This document shows, in pieces, positions 49,001-58,994 of a stretch of 64,000 nucleotides of DNA. Made by a program: the position numbers and the translations under genes. The notes under the pieces were generated by a model. That model was not told the DNA's origin. It saw nothing but the letters and a program-made list of their open reading frames with translations, and searched no databases. The stretch's first letter is position 1; each line of letters starts with the position of its first letter. The stretch lies in assembly GCF_018882185.1 (NCBI RefSeq), contig NZ_JACVOY010000001.1, positions 124,001 through 188,000 of the forward strand, in the 5' to 3' direction. This DNA is from Polynucleobacter sp. AP-Latsch-80-C2 (GTDB lineage Bacteria > Pseudomonadota > Gammaproteobacteria > Burkholderiales > Burkholderiaceae).

Positions 49001-49348
49001 TTAAGCCTTCTTCTTAGCAGGCTTTTCAGCAGCTTTAGCTTCTGCAGCAGCCGCTTTTTTCTCAGCGGTTTTAGCAGCGCCATCACCAGTAGCTTTAGCA
49101 ACCGCTTTGCTACCGAATTTCTGACGGAATTTCTCAACACGACCAGCGGTATCCATGATTTTCTGGGTACCAGTGTAGAAAGGGTGAGATTCAGAGGAAG
49201 TTTCGATCTTGGCTAATGGATATTCATTGCCGTCTTCCCACTTGATTGTCTCTTTAGTAGACATAGTGGAGCGAGTCTTGAAGCTGAAGTTATTGGAAAC
49301 GTCTACAAAGACGATTTCACGATATTCGGGGTGAATGCCAGGTTTCAT
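49001..49348 (-). CDS. rpmE2: 50S ribosomal protein L31, type B, with Lys/Ala-rich tail
   Basis: A 115-residue protein starting [20 protein letters not shown], then [40 protein letters not shown] (core [21 protein letters not shown]), the L31 signature. There is no CxxC zinc pair, so this is the zinc-independent type B. The typical length is about 85-90 residues; here about 30 extra C-terminal residues are Lys/Ala-rich ([21 protein letters not shown], 21 letters in all at the end), probably flexible and RNA-binding. Ribosome-binding site and family start agree. It is monocistronic with its own terminator. Confidence 0.95.
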   Translation of the reverse strand: MKPGIHPEYREIVFVDVSNNFSFKTRSTMSTKETIKWEDGNEYPLAKIETSSESHPFYTGTQKIMDTAGRVEKFRQKFGSKAVAKATGDGAAKTAEKKAAAAEAKAAEKPAKKKA

Positions 49349-49470
49349 TTTGAGTCCTATGAGCGGGTAGCCGTTTTGGTTAAAACAACCTAAATACTTT
49401 CCCAGGTTTTAAAAGCAGTAAAGGCTAAATTATGCCATGAAATCAACAACAAAGCGCTGTTTAGCTAAGT

Positions 49471-49495
49471 AAAAGGGGTTAAAACAACCCCTTTT
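49471..49495. terminator. Bidirectional terminator between rho and rpmE2
   Basis: AAAAGGGGTT and AACCCCTTTT form a perfect 10-bp stem with a 5-base loop and T-runs on both strands. It lies about 30 bases downstream of the rho stop codon, between rho and rpmE2, and mainly serves rho. Confidence 0.82.
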
Positions 49496-49527
49496 ATGCA
49501 TCAAAGCGCCACTCGGGGGGGCTTAAA

Positions 49528-50790
49528 TTAGCCTCCGCGACGCATTAAGTCGAAGAATTCACCGTTATTTTTGGTTGATTTGAGTTTATCCACAATAAAG
49601 TTCATCGCCTCGATATCGTCCATATCAGCCAGCAATTTGCGTAATACCCAGATCTTTTGGAGGTTTTCGGCTTTAACCAGCAACTCTTCACGGCGAGTAC
49701 CGGACTTATTGAGGTTGATCGATGGGTAAACACGACGCTCAGCCAAACGACGCTCAAGGTGAACTTCCATATTGCCGGTACCTTTAAATTCCTCATAAAT
49801 GAGGTCATCCATGCGGCTACCCGTTTCAATCAGGGCAGTAGCGATGATGGTTAAAGAACCACCTTCTTCAATATTACGAGCCGCACCAAAGAAACGTTTT
49901 GGACGTTGCAGGGCATTGGCATCCACACCACCGGAGAGTACTTTTCCAGACGAAGGAACAACCGTGTTGTAAGCACGTGCTAGACGCGTAATGGAGTCAA
50001 GCAAGATGATGACATCTTTACCCATCTCTACTAAGCGCTTAGCCTTTTCAATCACCATTTCGGCAACTTGAACGTGACGTACTGCTGGCTCATCAAAAGT
50101 AGAGGCGACAACTTCACCGCGCACAGAGCGCTGCATTTCAGTAACTTCTTCAGGACGCTCGTCAACGAGCAATACGATGAGAATGGCTTCAGGATTATTG
50201 GCAGCAATCGCATGAGCAATGTGCTGCATCATGACAGTCTTACCGGACTTTGGTGAAGCCACAATCAAGCCACGCTGGCCATAGCCAATGGGGGAGATCA
50301 TATCGATGATGCGGCCAGTTAAGTTTTCTTCAGCTTTGATATCACGCTCAAGAGAAATCACGCGATTTGGATGTAATGGCGTTAAGTTTTCGAACATGAT
50401 GCGGTTCTTGAGGGCCTCTGGAGCCAAACCGTTGATCTTGTCTACTTTGACCAAAGCAAAGTAACGCTCACCATCTTTTGGTGTACGTACTTCACCTTCT
50501 ACGCTATCGCCAGTATGTAAGTTAAAGCGGCGAATCTGTGCAGGAGAGATATAAATGTCATCTGGTGAAGCCATGTAAGAAGCTTCAGGAGAACGTAAGA
50601 AGCCAAAGCCGTCAGGCAATACCTCTAAGGTACCGTCACCAAAAACCGTTTCACCGGCTTTAGCGCGTTTCTTCAGAATAGCAAACATCAATTCTTGTTT
50701 GCGCATCCGTTGGGTATTTTCAATCTCCAAGCTAGCTGCCATTTCAAGCAGAGCGGAAACGTGGAGGACTTTGAGTTCAGTTAATTGCAT
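49528..50790 (-). CDS. rho: Transcription termination factor Rho
   Basis: A 420-residue hexameric RNA helicase. It starts [18 protein letters not shown] (Rho N-terminal domain), has the RNA-binding CSD segment [22 protein letters not shown], then the Walker [26 protein letters not shown], Walker B-like [17 protein letters not shown] and the arginine-finger region [17 protein letters not shown]. Length and order match Rho of betaproteobacteria. It ends in MRRGG. A 250-base leader precedes it, as is common for autoregulated rho genes, with several hairpins but no assignable attenuator. Confidence 0.98.
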   Translation of the reverse strand: MQLTELKVLHVSALLEMAASLEIENTQRMRKQELMFAILKKRAKAGETVFGDGTLEVLPDGFGFLRSPEASYMASPDDIYISPAQIRRFNLHTGDSVEGEVRTPKDGERYFALVKVDKINGLAPEALKNRIMFENLTPLHPNRVISLERDIKAEENLTGRIIDMISPIGYGQRGLIVASPKSGKTVMMQHIAHAIAANNPEAILIVLLVDERPEEVTEMQRSVRGEVVASTFDEPAVRHVQVAEMVIEKAKRLVEMGKDVIILLDSITRLARAYNTVVPSSGKVLSGGVDANALQRPKRFFGAARNIEEGGSLTIIATALIETGSRMDDLIYEEFKGTGNMEVHLERRLAERRVYPSINLNKSGTRREELLVKAENLQKIWVLRKLLADMDDIEAMNFIVDKLKSTKNNGEFFDLMRRGG

Positions 50791-51040
50791 GTGGTTCTCG
50801 GGTATTAATAAGAGGGGAAAAGAATTATGTGTTTTGAGGTATGACTGTCCTGATGAGAATCAGACAGATATGGTCAAACAGAATTGTGGAGTTTTGCTAA
50901 AAGAAGGGGGGATAAATTACTGAAAAATCGGAGCACTGATTAGTGCGTTTGAGTAATACTACACCAAAAATGGGGTGTGACAAGCGTTTAAAGCGGGAAA
51001 AACCACGAGCTCACCTAGTGAACCCGTGGAGCAATACGAT
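50791..51040. promoter_or_regulatory. rho leader and trxA downstream region
   Basis: 250 bases without a gene. It contains the trxA terminator (50998-51029), an ACACC...GGGTGT hairpin at about 50960-50978, and CTGAT-GAGA-ATCAG at about 50852. The rho leader is expected to be a site of autoregulation, but no specific attenuator could be assigned. Confidence 0.4.
50998..51029 (-). terminator. Terminator after trxA
   Basis: On the minus strand CCACGGGTTCAC, loop TAG, GTGAGCTCGTGG (imperfect in the middle) followed by TTTTT. It begins 12 bases after the trxA stop codon. Confidence 0.85.
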
Positions 51041-51367
51041 TTACAGATGACTATCAATAAAAGCAGTCAACTGTGATTTAGCCAAAGCGCCTACTTTTTG
51101 AGCAGCAACAGTGCCGTTCTTAAAGAGGATCAGCGTAGGAATGCCGCGAATATTGAACTGGGCAGGAACGCCTTGGTTCTCATCCACATTCATCTTGGCG
51201 ATCTGTAATTTGTCACCGTATTCACCGGAAAGCTCTTCCAGGATTGGGCCAATCATTTTGCAAGGACCGCACCATTCAGCCCAAAAGTCGAGCAAAACAG
51301 GTTTATCGGACTTGAGGACGTCTTGTTCGAAAGAGGCGTCAGTTACATATTTAATGCCGGCACTCAT
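51041..51367 (-). CDS. trxA: Thioredoxin
   Basis: A 108-residue thioredoxin with the active site [10 protein letters not shown], the conserved aspartate in LLDFWAEW, and the cis-proline loop [13 protein letters not shown]. It keeps cytoplasmic proteins reduced, as a partner of thioredoxin reductase. Full-length with the standard start; no signal peptide. It lies upstream of rho on the same strand, the usual trxA-rho order in betaproteobacteria. A terminator separates the two genes. Confidence 0.98.
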   Translation of the reverse strand: MSAGIKYVTDASFEQDVLKSDKPVLLDFWAEWCGPCKMIGPILEELSGEYGDKLQIAKMNVDENQGVPAQFNIRGIPTLILFKNGTVAAQKVGALAKSQLTAFIDSHL

Positions 51368-51499
51368 GAAAATTCCTTATTTAGACTTATTTAGCGAGTT
51401 GTTTAATTGTGTCGTTACAACGCTTATATTAGCAATAAGCGAAAGATTGTGCCGAAAATTCAAAATAAGCCCTAAAACGAGAGTTCATCAAAGTCAGTA

Positions 51500-54400
51500 A
51501 TGTCAGCAGCATTTCCCACCATTTCTAAGCAAGAGCAGCCCTATGCTTGGGCTGTTGCGCCCAATGCTGACGCTCTCAAGGTCCTGGCTGAAGGTGTTTG
51601 GAATTGTGCGCTGCAAACTAGTCAACGCCTCTTAGTAGTTCTTAGCACAGCAGGCCCTCTCATTGGACTCAGGGTGGCGCTCGAAGAAACGAGGCCAAAA
51701 GATCTACCCAATCAGATCGCCTTCTTGCCGCAAGTCATCAGTTTTACGGATTGGTTAGAGGCAGCACCAAGCGCCTGGAAGTTTCCAAAGAAGCAATCGG
51801 ATTTAGAGCGCTGGATTTCAGTCTATGTGAATTTGCGCAAGCATCCCAAACTCAAAACTTGGTTTAAAGCAGAGAGCGATGCAGGTGCGTGGGGATTAGC
51901 AAAATCCGTGATTGATGCATGCGATGCATTATCTGAAGCGGTTGTTCCAAAGTTGCAAGGCGAGCTTAATGGTTTGCTGGAAACACATTCGCGAGATGTA
52001 GATGTGTGGCTTAAAAAAGTAGAGCAAATTTTAGATCAGGCGATTGCAAAAGCCTATGTCGGCCTCTCCAAGAAAGTGGTTGATGATGAATCAGAAGTTC
52101 TTCTAGCATTTTGGCGTTACCTCACCAATGTAGGTGACCCCGTCATTCGCAAGCACTTGGCTATGGCCGATCATCTACAAACTGTAAAAACAAATTCGCA
52201 ACTTGGAAATGTAGCCAGTCGTCCATTCATCTGGGTTCAGACTGCCGATCCAAAACCCGTCGATCAAGAATTAATGAATGGATATCTTCATGATTACGCC
52301 CAATTTGCGCCAGTAGTAAAGGTCAATCTAGACTGGGAGTCAGTAGCCTTATGGTCTGAAGCACTGTGTGGTTTAGACGGAGAAGGTCAGATTGCGCTAG
52401 CTGATACTAGCGAGCAGCAGCAAATAGCTAGTAACGTTCAGGTCAATAGGCGAGAAGGGTGGCGATTGCTAGCGGCCACGCGTTTTGAAGAGTTGGCTTG
52501 GGCTGCTACTAAATCGATTGAGACTCATCTCATTGCCGGCAAGAAAAATATTGCACTCGTTGCGCAGGACCGTCTAGCTGCCCGCAGAGCGCGCGCTTTA
52601 CTCAGCCGGTTGGGTAGTTCTTTGCGCATTCGCGATGAAACAGGTTGGAAGTTATCTACCACTAGAGCAGCAGCAGCCTTAGATAGTTGGCTTGAATTAA
52701 TTCGATCACCAAAAGAGGGGCCAAGTGCAAACGTATTGCTGGAATTTTTGCAAAACCCTTATTTTGATCTGGCGAAAAGTCTGAACATCTCGTCTGAGAC
52801 GAGTATTGGATTGATAGCTCAGCTAGAAGATATTTTGATAGCAAGTCAGGCGAAATCAGGATGGCAGACTTTCCTGATGGCTGTTGAGCGAGCTAACTAC
52901 TACACCGCAACCAATGGCGGCTTGCCTAATGAGCAACTTCAGAAACTCATTATCTTTGTGAGTCAACGTCATAGCGCCTGGCAAAAAGACTCCTTAGCCT
53001 GTTCTGATGCTTATGAGCGTTTACAAAGTGATTTGCTTGAGATGGGCATGCATGATCGCCTTGAAAAAGATTCCGCAGGGAAGCAGTTATTAGAGACCCT
53101 CAAGGGTTTTGATCTTAGCGCTGGGATTTATCAAGATATCAAAATGCGTTTGCCCGAATGGCTGAGCCTTCTAAAAACGATTATTGAAGAGGCCTCATAC
53201 GAGGAAGAGGGCAAGAGTGCAGAAGCAATGTTGAGCATCTTGCCGCTCAGCTCAACTAGACTCCGTCAATTCGATGCGGTAGTGCTGGTAGGTTGTGATG
53301 AGCAACAGTTACCAGCGTTTTCTGAGCCCCCATTATTCTTTTCGGACACGCTAAATCGGCTTTTAAAGTCCTCAACGATTGCCGCTCAATATGTACAGCA
53401 GGCCAGAGATCTCTCCGGTCTTTTGGTAACTTGTCAGAATGTGGATTTGCTTTGGCAGAGTAAGAGTAAGAATGGCGAGCCACTCAGGGCATCTGCTTGG
53501 ATACAGCGATTGCAGGCAGCGCTAAAGCAATCTAAGCCATGGCAGGTAACAGAGGTGAAGTTCGAACCCTATGCGGCTCAATCGGCGCCTATTCAAATGG
53601 CAGTAAGTACGCCCGATCAAGATTTGGCAATTCCTGTAACGGTATCCCCAAGTGCCTATAAGGCTTTGCGTGATTGCCCTTATCGCTATTACGTTGGCAG
53701 TTTGCTTGGATTGCGCAAAGCAAAGGAATTCGAGGAAGGCTTTGATGCCTCCTTAGCGGGACAAACCTTGCATGCACTTTTGAAAACGTTTTTTCAGGCA
53801 CTCAAGACTGAAGAAGAAAAGCCACACTCTTCGATTGGTGAGGGTGTTGAGATTCGTCGTCAATGGATGATTGATCACTTGCGGCTCGGTTCTGAAAAAG
53901 AGTTTGAGCGTTTGGTTGCTGGTGACGCGAGAGTACTGGGGACCCTGCGTGATTGGCAGAAGCAAATCCCAAGCTTTGTTGACTGGCAGCTAAAGAGAGA
54001 GCAAGAAGGCTGGCGCTATCACGATGCTGAGTTGCCGGTTGGATTTACTTTGACCATACAGGATCCCGATGGCATTTCAAGAGAAATCAACATTGCAGGT
54101 CGTGCGGATCGGTTTGATATTCATATAGGTGATGAGTCTGCAGCAGCAGTCATCGATTACAAAAATCAACCGATGAAAAAGATTGCCCAGCGAGCCGAAC
54201 ATATTTTGAATGATCCGCAGCTCTTGATATACGCTCGCGCTGCTAATGAAAATCCGGTCTCGGTACATCTGCCTGGGCGCACGGTAGATCAAGCCGAGTG
54301 GGTGACTCTTAAGGCTGAGCTTGATAAAGGTGAAGCAAAAAATATCCGCGCGACTGCAGTAGAAGATATGCCTAATTTGATGGATCAATTCTCCATTCAA

Positions 54401-54514
54401 ATTGAGAACGACTTAAGTGTCTTATGGGCAAGACAGCCAATGCAGGCATTTGCTCCTAATAGTGTGTGCCAATACTGTGAAGCCCGGGGTATTTGCAGAA
54501 AGGGGATGTGGTGA
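51500..54514 (+). CDS. addB: AddB-like helicase-nuclease subunit (PD-(D/E)XK nuclease)
   Basis: A 1004-residue protein of the AddB/RexB-like group. The N-terminal part resembles an inactivated helicase without a clear Walker A. The C-terminal 300 residues contain a RecB-type PD-(D/E)XK nuclease: AGRADRFDIHIGDESAAAVIDYKNQ, with the catalytic Asp and Lys in IDYKN. Cysteines in ALRDCPYRYYVG and the end motif CQYCEARGIC are placed like the four iron-sulfur ligands of AddB. It processes double-strand breaks together with the downstream subunit. The stop codon overlaps the next start (GTGA), showing translational coupling. Confidence 0.9.
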   Translation: MSAAFPTISKQEQPYAWAVAPNADALKVLAEGVWNCALQTSQRLLVVLSTAGPLIGLRVALEETRPKDLPNQIAFLPQVISFTDWLEAAPSAWKFPKKQSDLERWISVYVNLRKHPKLKTWFKAESDAGAWGLAKSVIDACDALSEAVVPKLQGELNGLLETHSRDVDVWLKKVEQILDQAIAKAYVGLSKKVVDDESEVLLAFWRYLTNVGDPVIRKHLAMADHLQTVKTNSQLGNVASRPFIWVQTADPKPVDQELMNGYLHDYAQFAPVVKVNLDWESVALWSEALCGLDGEGQIALADTSEQQQIASNVQVNRREGWRLLAATRFEELAWAATKSIETHLIAGKKNIALVAQDRLAARRARALLSRLGSSLRIRDETGWKLSTTRAAAALDSWLELIRSPKEGPSANVLLEFLQNPYFDLAKSLNISSETSIGLIAQLEDILIASQAKSGWQTFLMAVERANYYTATNGGLPNEQLQKLIIFVSQRHSAWQKDSLACSDAYERLQSDLLEMGMHDRLEKDSAGKQLLETLKGFDLSAGIYQDIKMRLPEWLSLLKTIIEEASYEEEGKSAEAMLSILPLSSTRLRQFDAVVLVGCDEQQLPAFSEPPLFFSDTLNRLLKSSTIAAQYVQQARDLSGLLVTCQNVDLLWQSKSKNGEPLRASAWIQRLQAALKQSKPWQVTEVKFEPYAAQSAPIQMAVSTPDQDLAIPVTVSPSAYKALRDCPYRYYVGSLLGLRKAKEFEEGFDASLAGQTLHALLKTFFQALKTEEEKPHSSIGEGVEIRRQWMIDHLRLGSEKEFERLVAGDARVLGTLRDWQKQIPSFVDWQLKREQEGWRYHDAELPVGFTLTIQDPDGISREINIAGRADRFDIHIGDESAAAVIDYKNQPMKKIAQRAEHILNDPQLLIYARAANENPVSVHLPGRTVDQAEWVTLKAELDKGEAKNIRATAVEDMPNLMDQFSIQIENDLSVLWARQPMQAFAPNSVCQYCEARGICRKGMW

Positions 54515-57500
54515 GCGAAGAATTCGATTACGCCGTAGCCTGCGACCCTAAACAATCAGTCGTCGTCTCTGCATGTGCAGGAAGTGGGAAGACTTGGTTA
54601 TTGGTCGCCCGCATGATTAGACTTTTGTTGGCAGGTGCTAATCCTCAAGAGATCTTGGCGCTCACATTTACTCGCAAAGCTGCGCAAGAAATGCGCGATC
54701 GTCTTTATGGCTTGCTCGAAGAATTTTCCACTGCAGATGATCAAACGCTGATTAAGGAATTAACAGACCGAGGCATGACAATTGAAGAGGCAATCAGTTC
54801 AATTCCAAAGGCCAGAGACCTCTATCTCAAAGTATTGTCTAGTCCCCAAGCAATCGTAATTGATACTTTCCACGGTTGGTTTGGTCGCTTACTTGGCGCA
54901 GCACCAGTATCAGCAGAGGTGCAGCCGGGTTTTAATTTGCGAGAAGATGCTAAGCGCCTGCAAGAGGAGTGCATGGAAGATTGGTGGGGCAATCTTCCTG
55001 AGAATCTTAAAGCGCACTATGACGTATTGCTGGATGAGTTTGGCGCCTTTGAGACGCAAAAGTTTTTGATGGGCAACTACAGCCTCTTTAAACAAAGAGG
55101 CGCATGGACATTTTTTCAAGATGCCTGCATTGCTAATAAGGTGAAGCCGATTGACTGCTTGCAGAAAATCTTGCCTTATCAAAATCAGCCAAATCCGCTA
55201 GAGACATTCTGGGAGCAAGAGCAAACCTCTGCCAATTTAGAGATTATGTATAAGTGCTTCAGTAATGGCACGCCAACTCAAAAGAAGAACGCGGTCTTTA
55301 TAGAGATGCTCATGGCTCATAAACGTGCTGGCAAGTCGGTCATGGAGATTGCTGATCAATGGCAAAGTTATTTCCTGACGCAAAAACGAATGCCTTTGGC
55401 TGATATTGAGAATATGTCAGTGCCGATGAAAAAATATGTGGAGACCATGGGTGGCGATGTGGTTCGAATTACCGATATTCGTAACGATTGGGCTCGGGCT
55501 TACCAAGCGCTTTTTGACTGGGAAAGCGAGCATCTCATCGACAAGTTAAATGTTGCCTGGTTCGCTATGAGTGAGGCTATGCTAGAGCATTTAGAAAAAA
55601 CCAAAGAGTCCATGCGGGTCAGGGATTTTGATGACCTAGAGATCGGCGTAAGCCAATTAATGGCTAGTGCTGCAAACGCATCGTATCTTCAGGCCCGCTT
55701 GGATGCGAAATACGCCCATATTTTGATAGATGAATTCCAAGATACCAATCCCTTGCAATGGCAAATCTTGCGATCATGGCTAGATGGTTATGGCGACGAT
55801 GGAACAATGCCCACCGTATTTATTGTTGGCGATCCTAAGCAGTCGATTTATCGTTTCCGCCGAGCTGATCCAAGGTTATTTGAAAGCGCCCAACTTTTTT
55901 TAAAAGAAAAATTAGATGCTGCTTATTTACCTAAAAATACGACAAAGCGAAATGCACCTGCTATTAATAAAGCGGTAAACGATATTTTCTTGGCAGGAGC
56001 TTTGCCTCCAAGTTATCGATATGCAGAGCAATATACAGACTGGAAACCCTTATTAGAGGGATTGCCTTCTCAGGAATACTCAGCAAAGGGTGAAGTATCC
56101 CTATTGCCATTAATTGAGCGCGTCGATAGCGATCCCTTAGGGCGTGTGGGTACAGCCTTTGATGCTCCGATCGAGGATATGGGTCAAACCGCTGGCGATC
56201 AACAGCGCTACTTGGAAGGTAAACAAGTAGGGCGCTTGATTCATTATATTTTGGCAACACGCCAAGTGATGGATAAAAAGGATGGAAAAGGATTTTGGCG
56301 GCCAGCAAGGGGTAGCGACTTTATCTTGTTGGTCAAACGCCGACAATATTTACCTCAGTATGAGCGGGCTCTCCGTGAGGCAGTCTTGGCGTATGACAGT
56401 TCACGCTTGGGAGGTCTCCTCAACACGTTAGAGGTAGATGATTTGATTGCCTTGCTTACAGTCTTGGTATCACCAAGACATGATTTGCCGCTAGCTCAGG
56501 TACTGCGTAGTCCCATTTTTAGTTTTACAGAAGCCCAAATGCAAGAGCTCAGCATCAGCATTAGGCAGGGTTACAGCTCTTGGTGGGATGCATTACAAGC
56601 AAATCAAAGTCCGCTGATTCAGAAGGCTGCTCGATATTTAGAGCATTGGCGCGGGCTTGGCGAAGCGCTACCAGTACATGACTTACTGGATTTGATTTAT
56701 CACGAAAGTAATTTGCGAATTAAGTACGCCATTGCCGCTCAAAATCTGGCGCGCGCGCGAGTACTGGCGAACTTAGATGCATTTTTAGAATTAGCCCTGA
56801 ATCAAGATGGCGGTCGCTACCCTAGCTTGAGCCGTTTTATTGATGAGATCAATGCAATGCGTCGGGGTGATGATGATGAGACTCCGGATGAAGGTGATGT
56901 AGAGGCAGAAGGGGCCTCTGAAGCAAATGAAGATATTGGCGAAGTAGATGTAGCAAGTGAGATGTCAGAGGAGGAGCGGCATAGGCGAGTGCGCATGATG
57001 ACTATTCATGGGGCTAAAGGTTTGGAGGCGCCATTTGTGATCATGCTCGATGCAAACAATACGGAATGGCGAGCGCCACATCGCGGTGTCTTGCTGGACT
57101 GGTCTCCTGAAGATGCTAGCCCTGCACATCTTTCGCTTTACACCTCTAAAACCTTAACTGGTGAACGCAGTGCTATTTTCAAAAAAGAGAATGACGTCGG
57201 TCAAAATGAAAATTGGAACTTGCTTTATGTTGCCATGACTCGGGCAAAACAAGGCTTATGGCTAAGTGGCGTAGAAGCAAGAACCAAGACTGGCATTAAT
57301 GAGCGCTCTTGGTATGGCAGGGCTCTGGCTGCAAGTGTGGAGACTTTGGATGTCGCTTCACTAAATTTGCCAAACGAAAATCCCCAAGAAGCTGAAGTCC
57401 AGCAAGAGCTTGGGAGCATGCCATTTAAGATCGACCATTTTGCGATTGCCTGGGATGATGCCGTTAAGGATCATGAGGCCCGCCTCTCTGGAATTGAGAG

Positions 57501-58029
57501 TGGTGCTTTAGCAGATGCGCTAAAAGCCAAATTGCTGGAGAAGGCAAAAGAAGAGCCCGATCCCGAACTCTTGCAAGAGGGTACGAACTTTCATAAATTG
57601 CTTGAGTTCTTAACCCCAGACTCTGGCAATCAAAACAAACCCGCAATGCCAAGCGAACAAGAGCTCATGCATTGGTTGAGCATCGATCAAGAGAGTGCCA
57701 AACAGTTGCTTGATCGAGCAAGGACTGTTTTAGAAAAACCAGCACTGCAACGCTACCTCACTTCAGGGGGGTGGATTGCCGCCTGGAATGAACTGGATCT
57801 CGTGGGCGAAAAAGGCAAAAGCTATCGCATGGATCGCCTGGTAGAGCTAGACGATCACTTTGCCATCATCGACTACAAACTCACCATTCCAGATGAGGGC
57901 AGTGAAAAGTATGAAAAATACTGTAAGCAATTACAAGACTACAAAGTAGAGCTAAAGCGTATTCGCGAAGGCAAAGAGATTAAAACCTTCTTGATTTCGG
58001 CAAAAGGCGAGCTCCACCAGGTGCTGTAG
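54511..58029 (+). CDS. addA: AddA-like UvrD-type helicase/nuclease subunit
   Basis: A 1172-residue protein with all superfamily 1 helicase motifs: ACAGSGKTWLLVARM (Walker A), FTRKAAQEMRDRL, LIDEFQDTNPLQWQIL (motif II), IVGDPKQSIYRFRRADP (motif III), TIHGAKGLEAPFVI and LYVAMTRAKQGLW (motifs V-VI). The C terminus carries a second RecB-like nuclease (FAIIDYKLTIP). It unwinds and cuts broken DNA ends to start RecA recombination. The start is the GTG at 54511, overlapping the addB stop; AGGGG lies about 8 bases upstream. The frame continues to a TTG at 54493 but without advantage. Confidence 0.94.
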   Translation: MSEEFDYAVACDPKQSVVVSACAGSGKTWLLVARMIRLLLAGANPQEILALTFTRKAAQEMRDRLYGLLEEFSTADDQTLIKELTDRGMTIEEAISSIPKARDLYLKVLSSPQAIVIDTFHGWFGRLLGAAPVSAEVQPGFNLREDAKRLQEECMEDWWGNLPENLKAHYDVLLDEFGAFETQKFLMGNYSLFKQRGAWTFFQDACIANKVKPIDCLQKILPYQNQPNPLETFWEQEQTSANLEIMYKCFSNGTPTQKKNAVFIEMLMAHKRAGKSVMEIADQWQSYFLTQKRMPLADIENMSVPMKKYVETMGGDVVRITDIRNDWARAYQALFDWESEHLIDKLNVAWFAMSEAMLEHLEKTKESMRVRDFDDLEIGVSQLMASAANASYLQARLDAKYAHILIDEFQDTNPLQWQILRSWLDGYGDDGTMPTVFIVGDPKQSIYRFRRADPRLFESAQLFLKEKLDAAYLPKNTTKRNAPAINKAVNDIFLAGALPPSYRYAEQYTDWKPLLEGLPSQEYSAKGEVSLLPLIERVDSDPLGRVGTAFDAPIEDMGQTAGDQQRYLEGKQVGRLIHYILATRQVMDKKDGKGFWRPARGSDFILLVKRRQYLPQYERALREAVLAYDSSRLGGLLNTLEVDDLIALLTVLVSPRHDLPLAQVLRSPIFSFTEAQMQELSISIRQGYSSWWDALQANQSPLIQKAARYLEHWRGLGEALPVHDLLDLIYHESNLRIKYAIAAQNLARARVLANLDAFLELALNQDGGRYPSLSRFIDEINAMRRGDDDETPDEGDVEAEGASEANEDIGEVDVASEMSEEERHRRVRMMTIHGAKGLEAPFVIMLDANNTEWRAPHRGVLLDWSPEDASPAHLSLYTSKTLTGERSAIFKKENDVGQNENWNLLYVAMTRAKQGLWLSGVEARTKTGINERSWYGRALAASVETLDVASLNLPNENPQEAEVQQELGSMPFKIDHFAIAWDDAVKDHEARLSGIESGALADALKAKLLEKAKEEPDPELLQEGTNFHKLLEFLTPDSGNQNKPAMPSEQELMHWLSIDQESAKQLLDRARTVLEKPALQRYLTSGGWIAAWNELDLVGEKGKSYRMDRLVELDDHFAIIDYKLTIPDEGSEKYEKYCKQLQDYKVELKRIREGKEIKTFLISAKGELHQVL

Positions 58030-58138
58030 CTAAACCCCCTTGAATTCCCTCAAAAAGCCCTCATATAGCTAGGGAATAGCAAAAATGCATAAATTGGTGA
58101 TAATCAAAATCGCAAGAATCATTTCATAAGGAGTCATG

Positions 58139-58954
58139 ATGAAGATGCAACATTTACTGAAGTTATTGATTGGCGTATGTGCAAGCCTAGTCTTACTGAC
58201 AAGTAATACGGTTTTTGCTGAACCAACTTTGCCTGAGGTGTATCAAGCAGTCCAAGCGGGCCAGTTGGGTAAAGCAGATGCCATGATGAAAGAGGTTCTG
58301 CAACTTCATCCGAATAGCGCTAAAGCACACTATGTTGCTGCTGAGCTTTACCTCAAAGAAGGAAGGTTAGAAGCGGCGCGCAGTCATTTTCTTCAAGCAG
58401 AAAACTTAGCGCCAGGCTTACCTTTTGCACAAGCAGAGTCAGTGCAAAAACTACAAATGCAATTGGCGAGCTCTGCAGGTACTCCTGTAGCAGGCTCTTC
58501 TTCTATTTTTAGTAATCCCTTGTTCTGGGGTTTGATTGCCATTTTGGTCATTGGCACCATCATTGTCATGAGACGTCGTAATCGTGATGCGGTTCAGGTC
58601 TACAACGCGCCAGCCGCTGGTTATCCTGGCACTCCTGGTGGTCCAGCGCCGTATCCCGGTGCGCCTGGTTATCCACCAGCAGGTGGCGCTGGTAGCGGCT
58701 TGATGGGCAGCTTAGCAACAGGTGCTGCTTTGGGCGCTGGTATGTATGCTGGCCAAGCTTTGGCGAGTCATCTCATGGGTGGTCATGAAGGCAATACCGG
58801 TAATTTTGGTAACAATCCCAATATGAATCAAGTGGGCGGCCCTGCAATGGATGATCCTAATTTTGGTGTGCGTGATGCCAGCTCTTGGGATGATGGCGGT
58901 AGCGCAAGCAGCTGGGATGATAGCGGCGGCGGTGATTTTATGAGCGATGTATAA
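58139..58954 (+). CDS. TPR-containing membrane protein with Gly-rich and Ser-Trp-Asp tail
   Basis: A 271-residue protein. The order is signal peptide (LLTSNTVFAEP), TPR-like helices (about residues 25-110: YQAVQAGQLGKADAMMKEVLQLHP, AKAHYVAAELYLKEG), one membrane segment (FWGLIAILVIGTIIVMRRR, about 145-160), a Pro/Gly-rich stretch (YPGTPGGPAPYPGAPGYPP), a Gly/Ala helix (GSLATGAALGAGMYAGQAL) and a tail with SSWDDGG and SSWDDSGGG. I do not recognise a named family, but similar tails occur in bacterial envelope proteins with TPM domains. AAGGAG lies five bases before this ATG. Confidence 0.75.
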   Translation: MKMQHLLKLLIGVCASLVLLTSNTVFAEPTLPEVYQAVQAGQLGKADAMMKEVLQLHPNSAKAHYVAAELYLKEGRLEAARSHFLQAENLAPGLPFAQAESVQKLQMQLASSAGTPVAGSSSIFSNPLFWGLIAILVIGTIIVMRRRNRDAVQVYNAPAAGYPGTPGGPAPYPGAPGYPPAGGAGSGLMGSLATGAALGAGMYAGQALASHLMGGHEGNTGNFGNNPNMNQVGGPAMDDPNFGVRDASSWDDGGSASSWDDSGGGDFMSDV

Positions 58955-58994
58955 GACATTGCTCTTTTAGGTAGGACTCTTTTAGAAAGTATTT

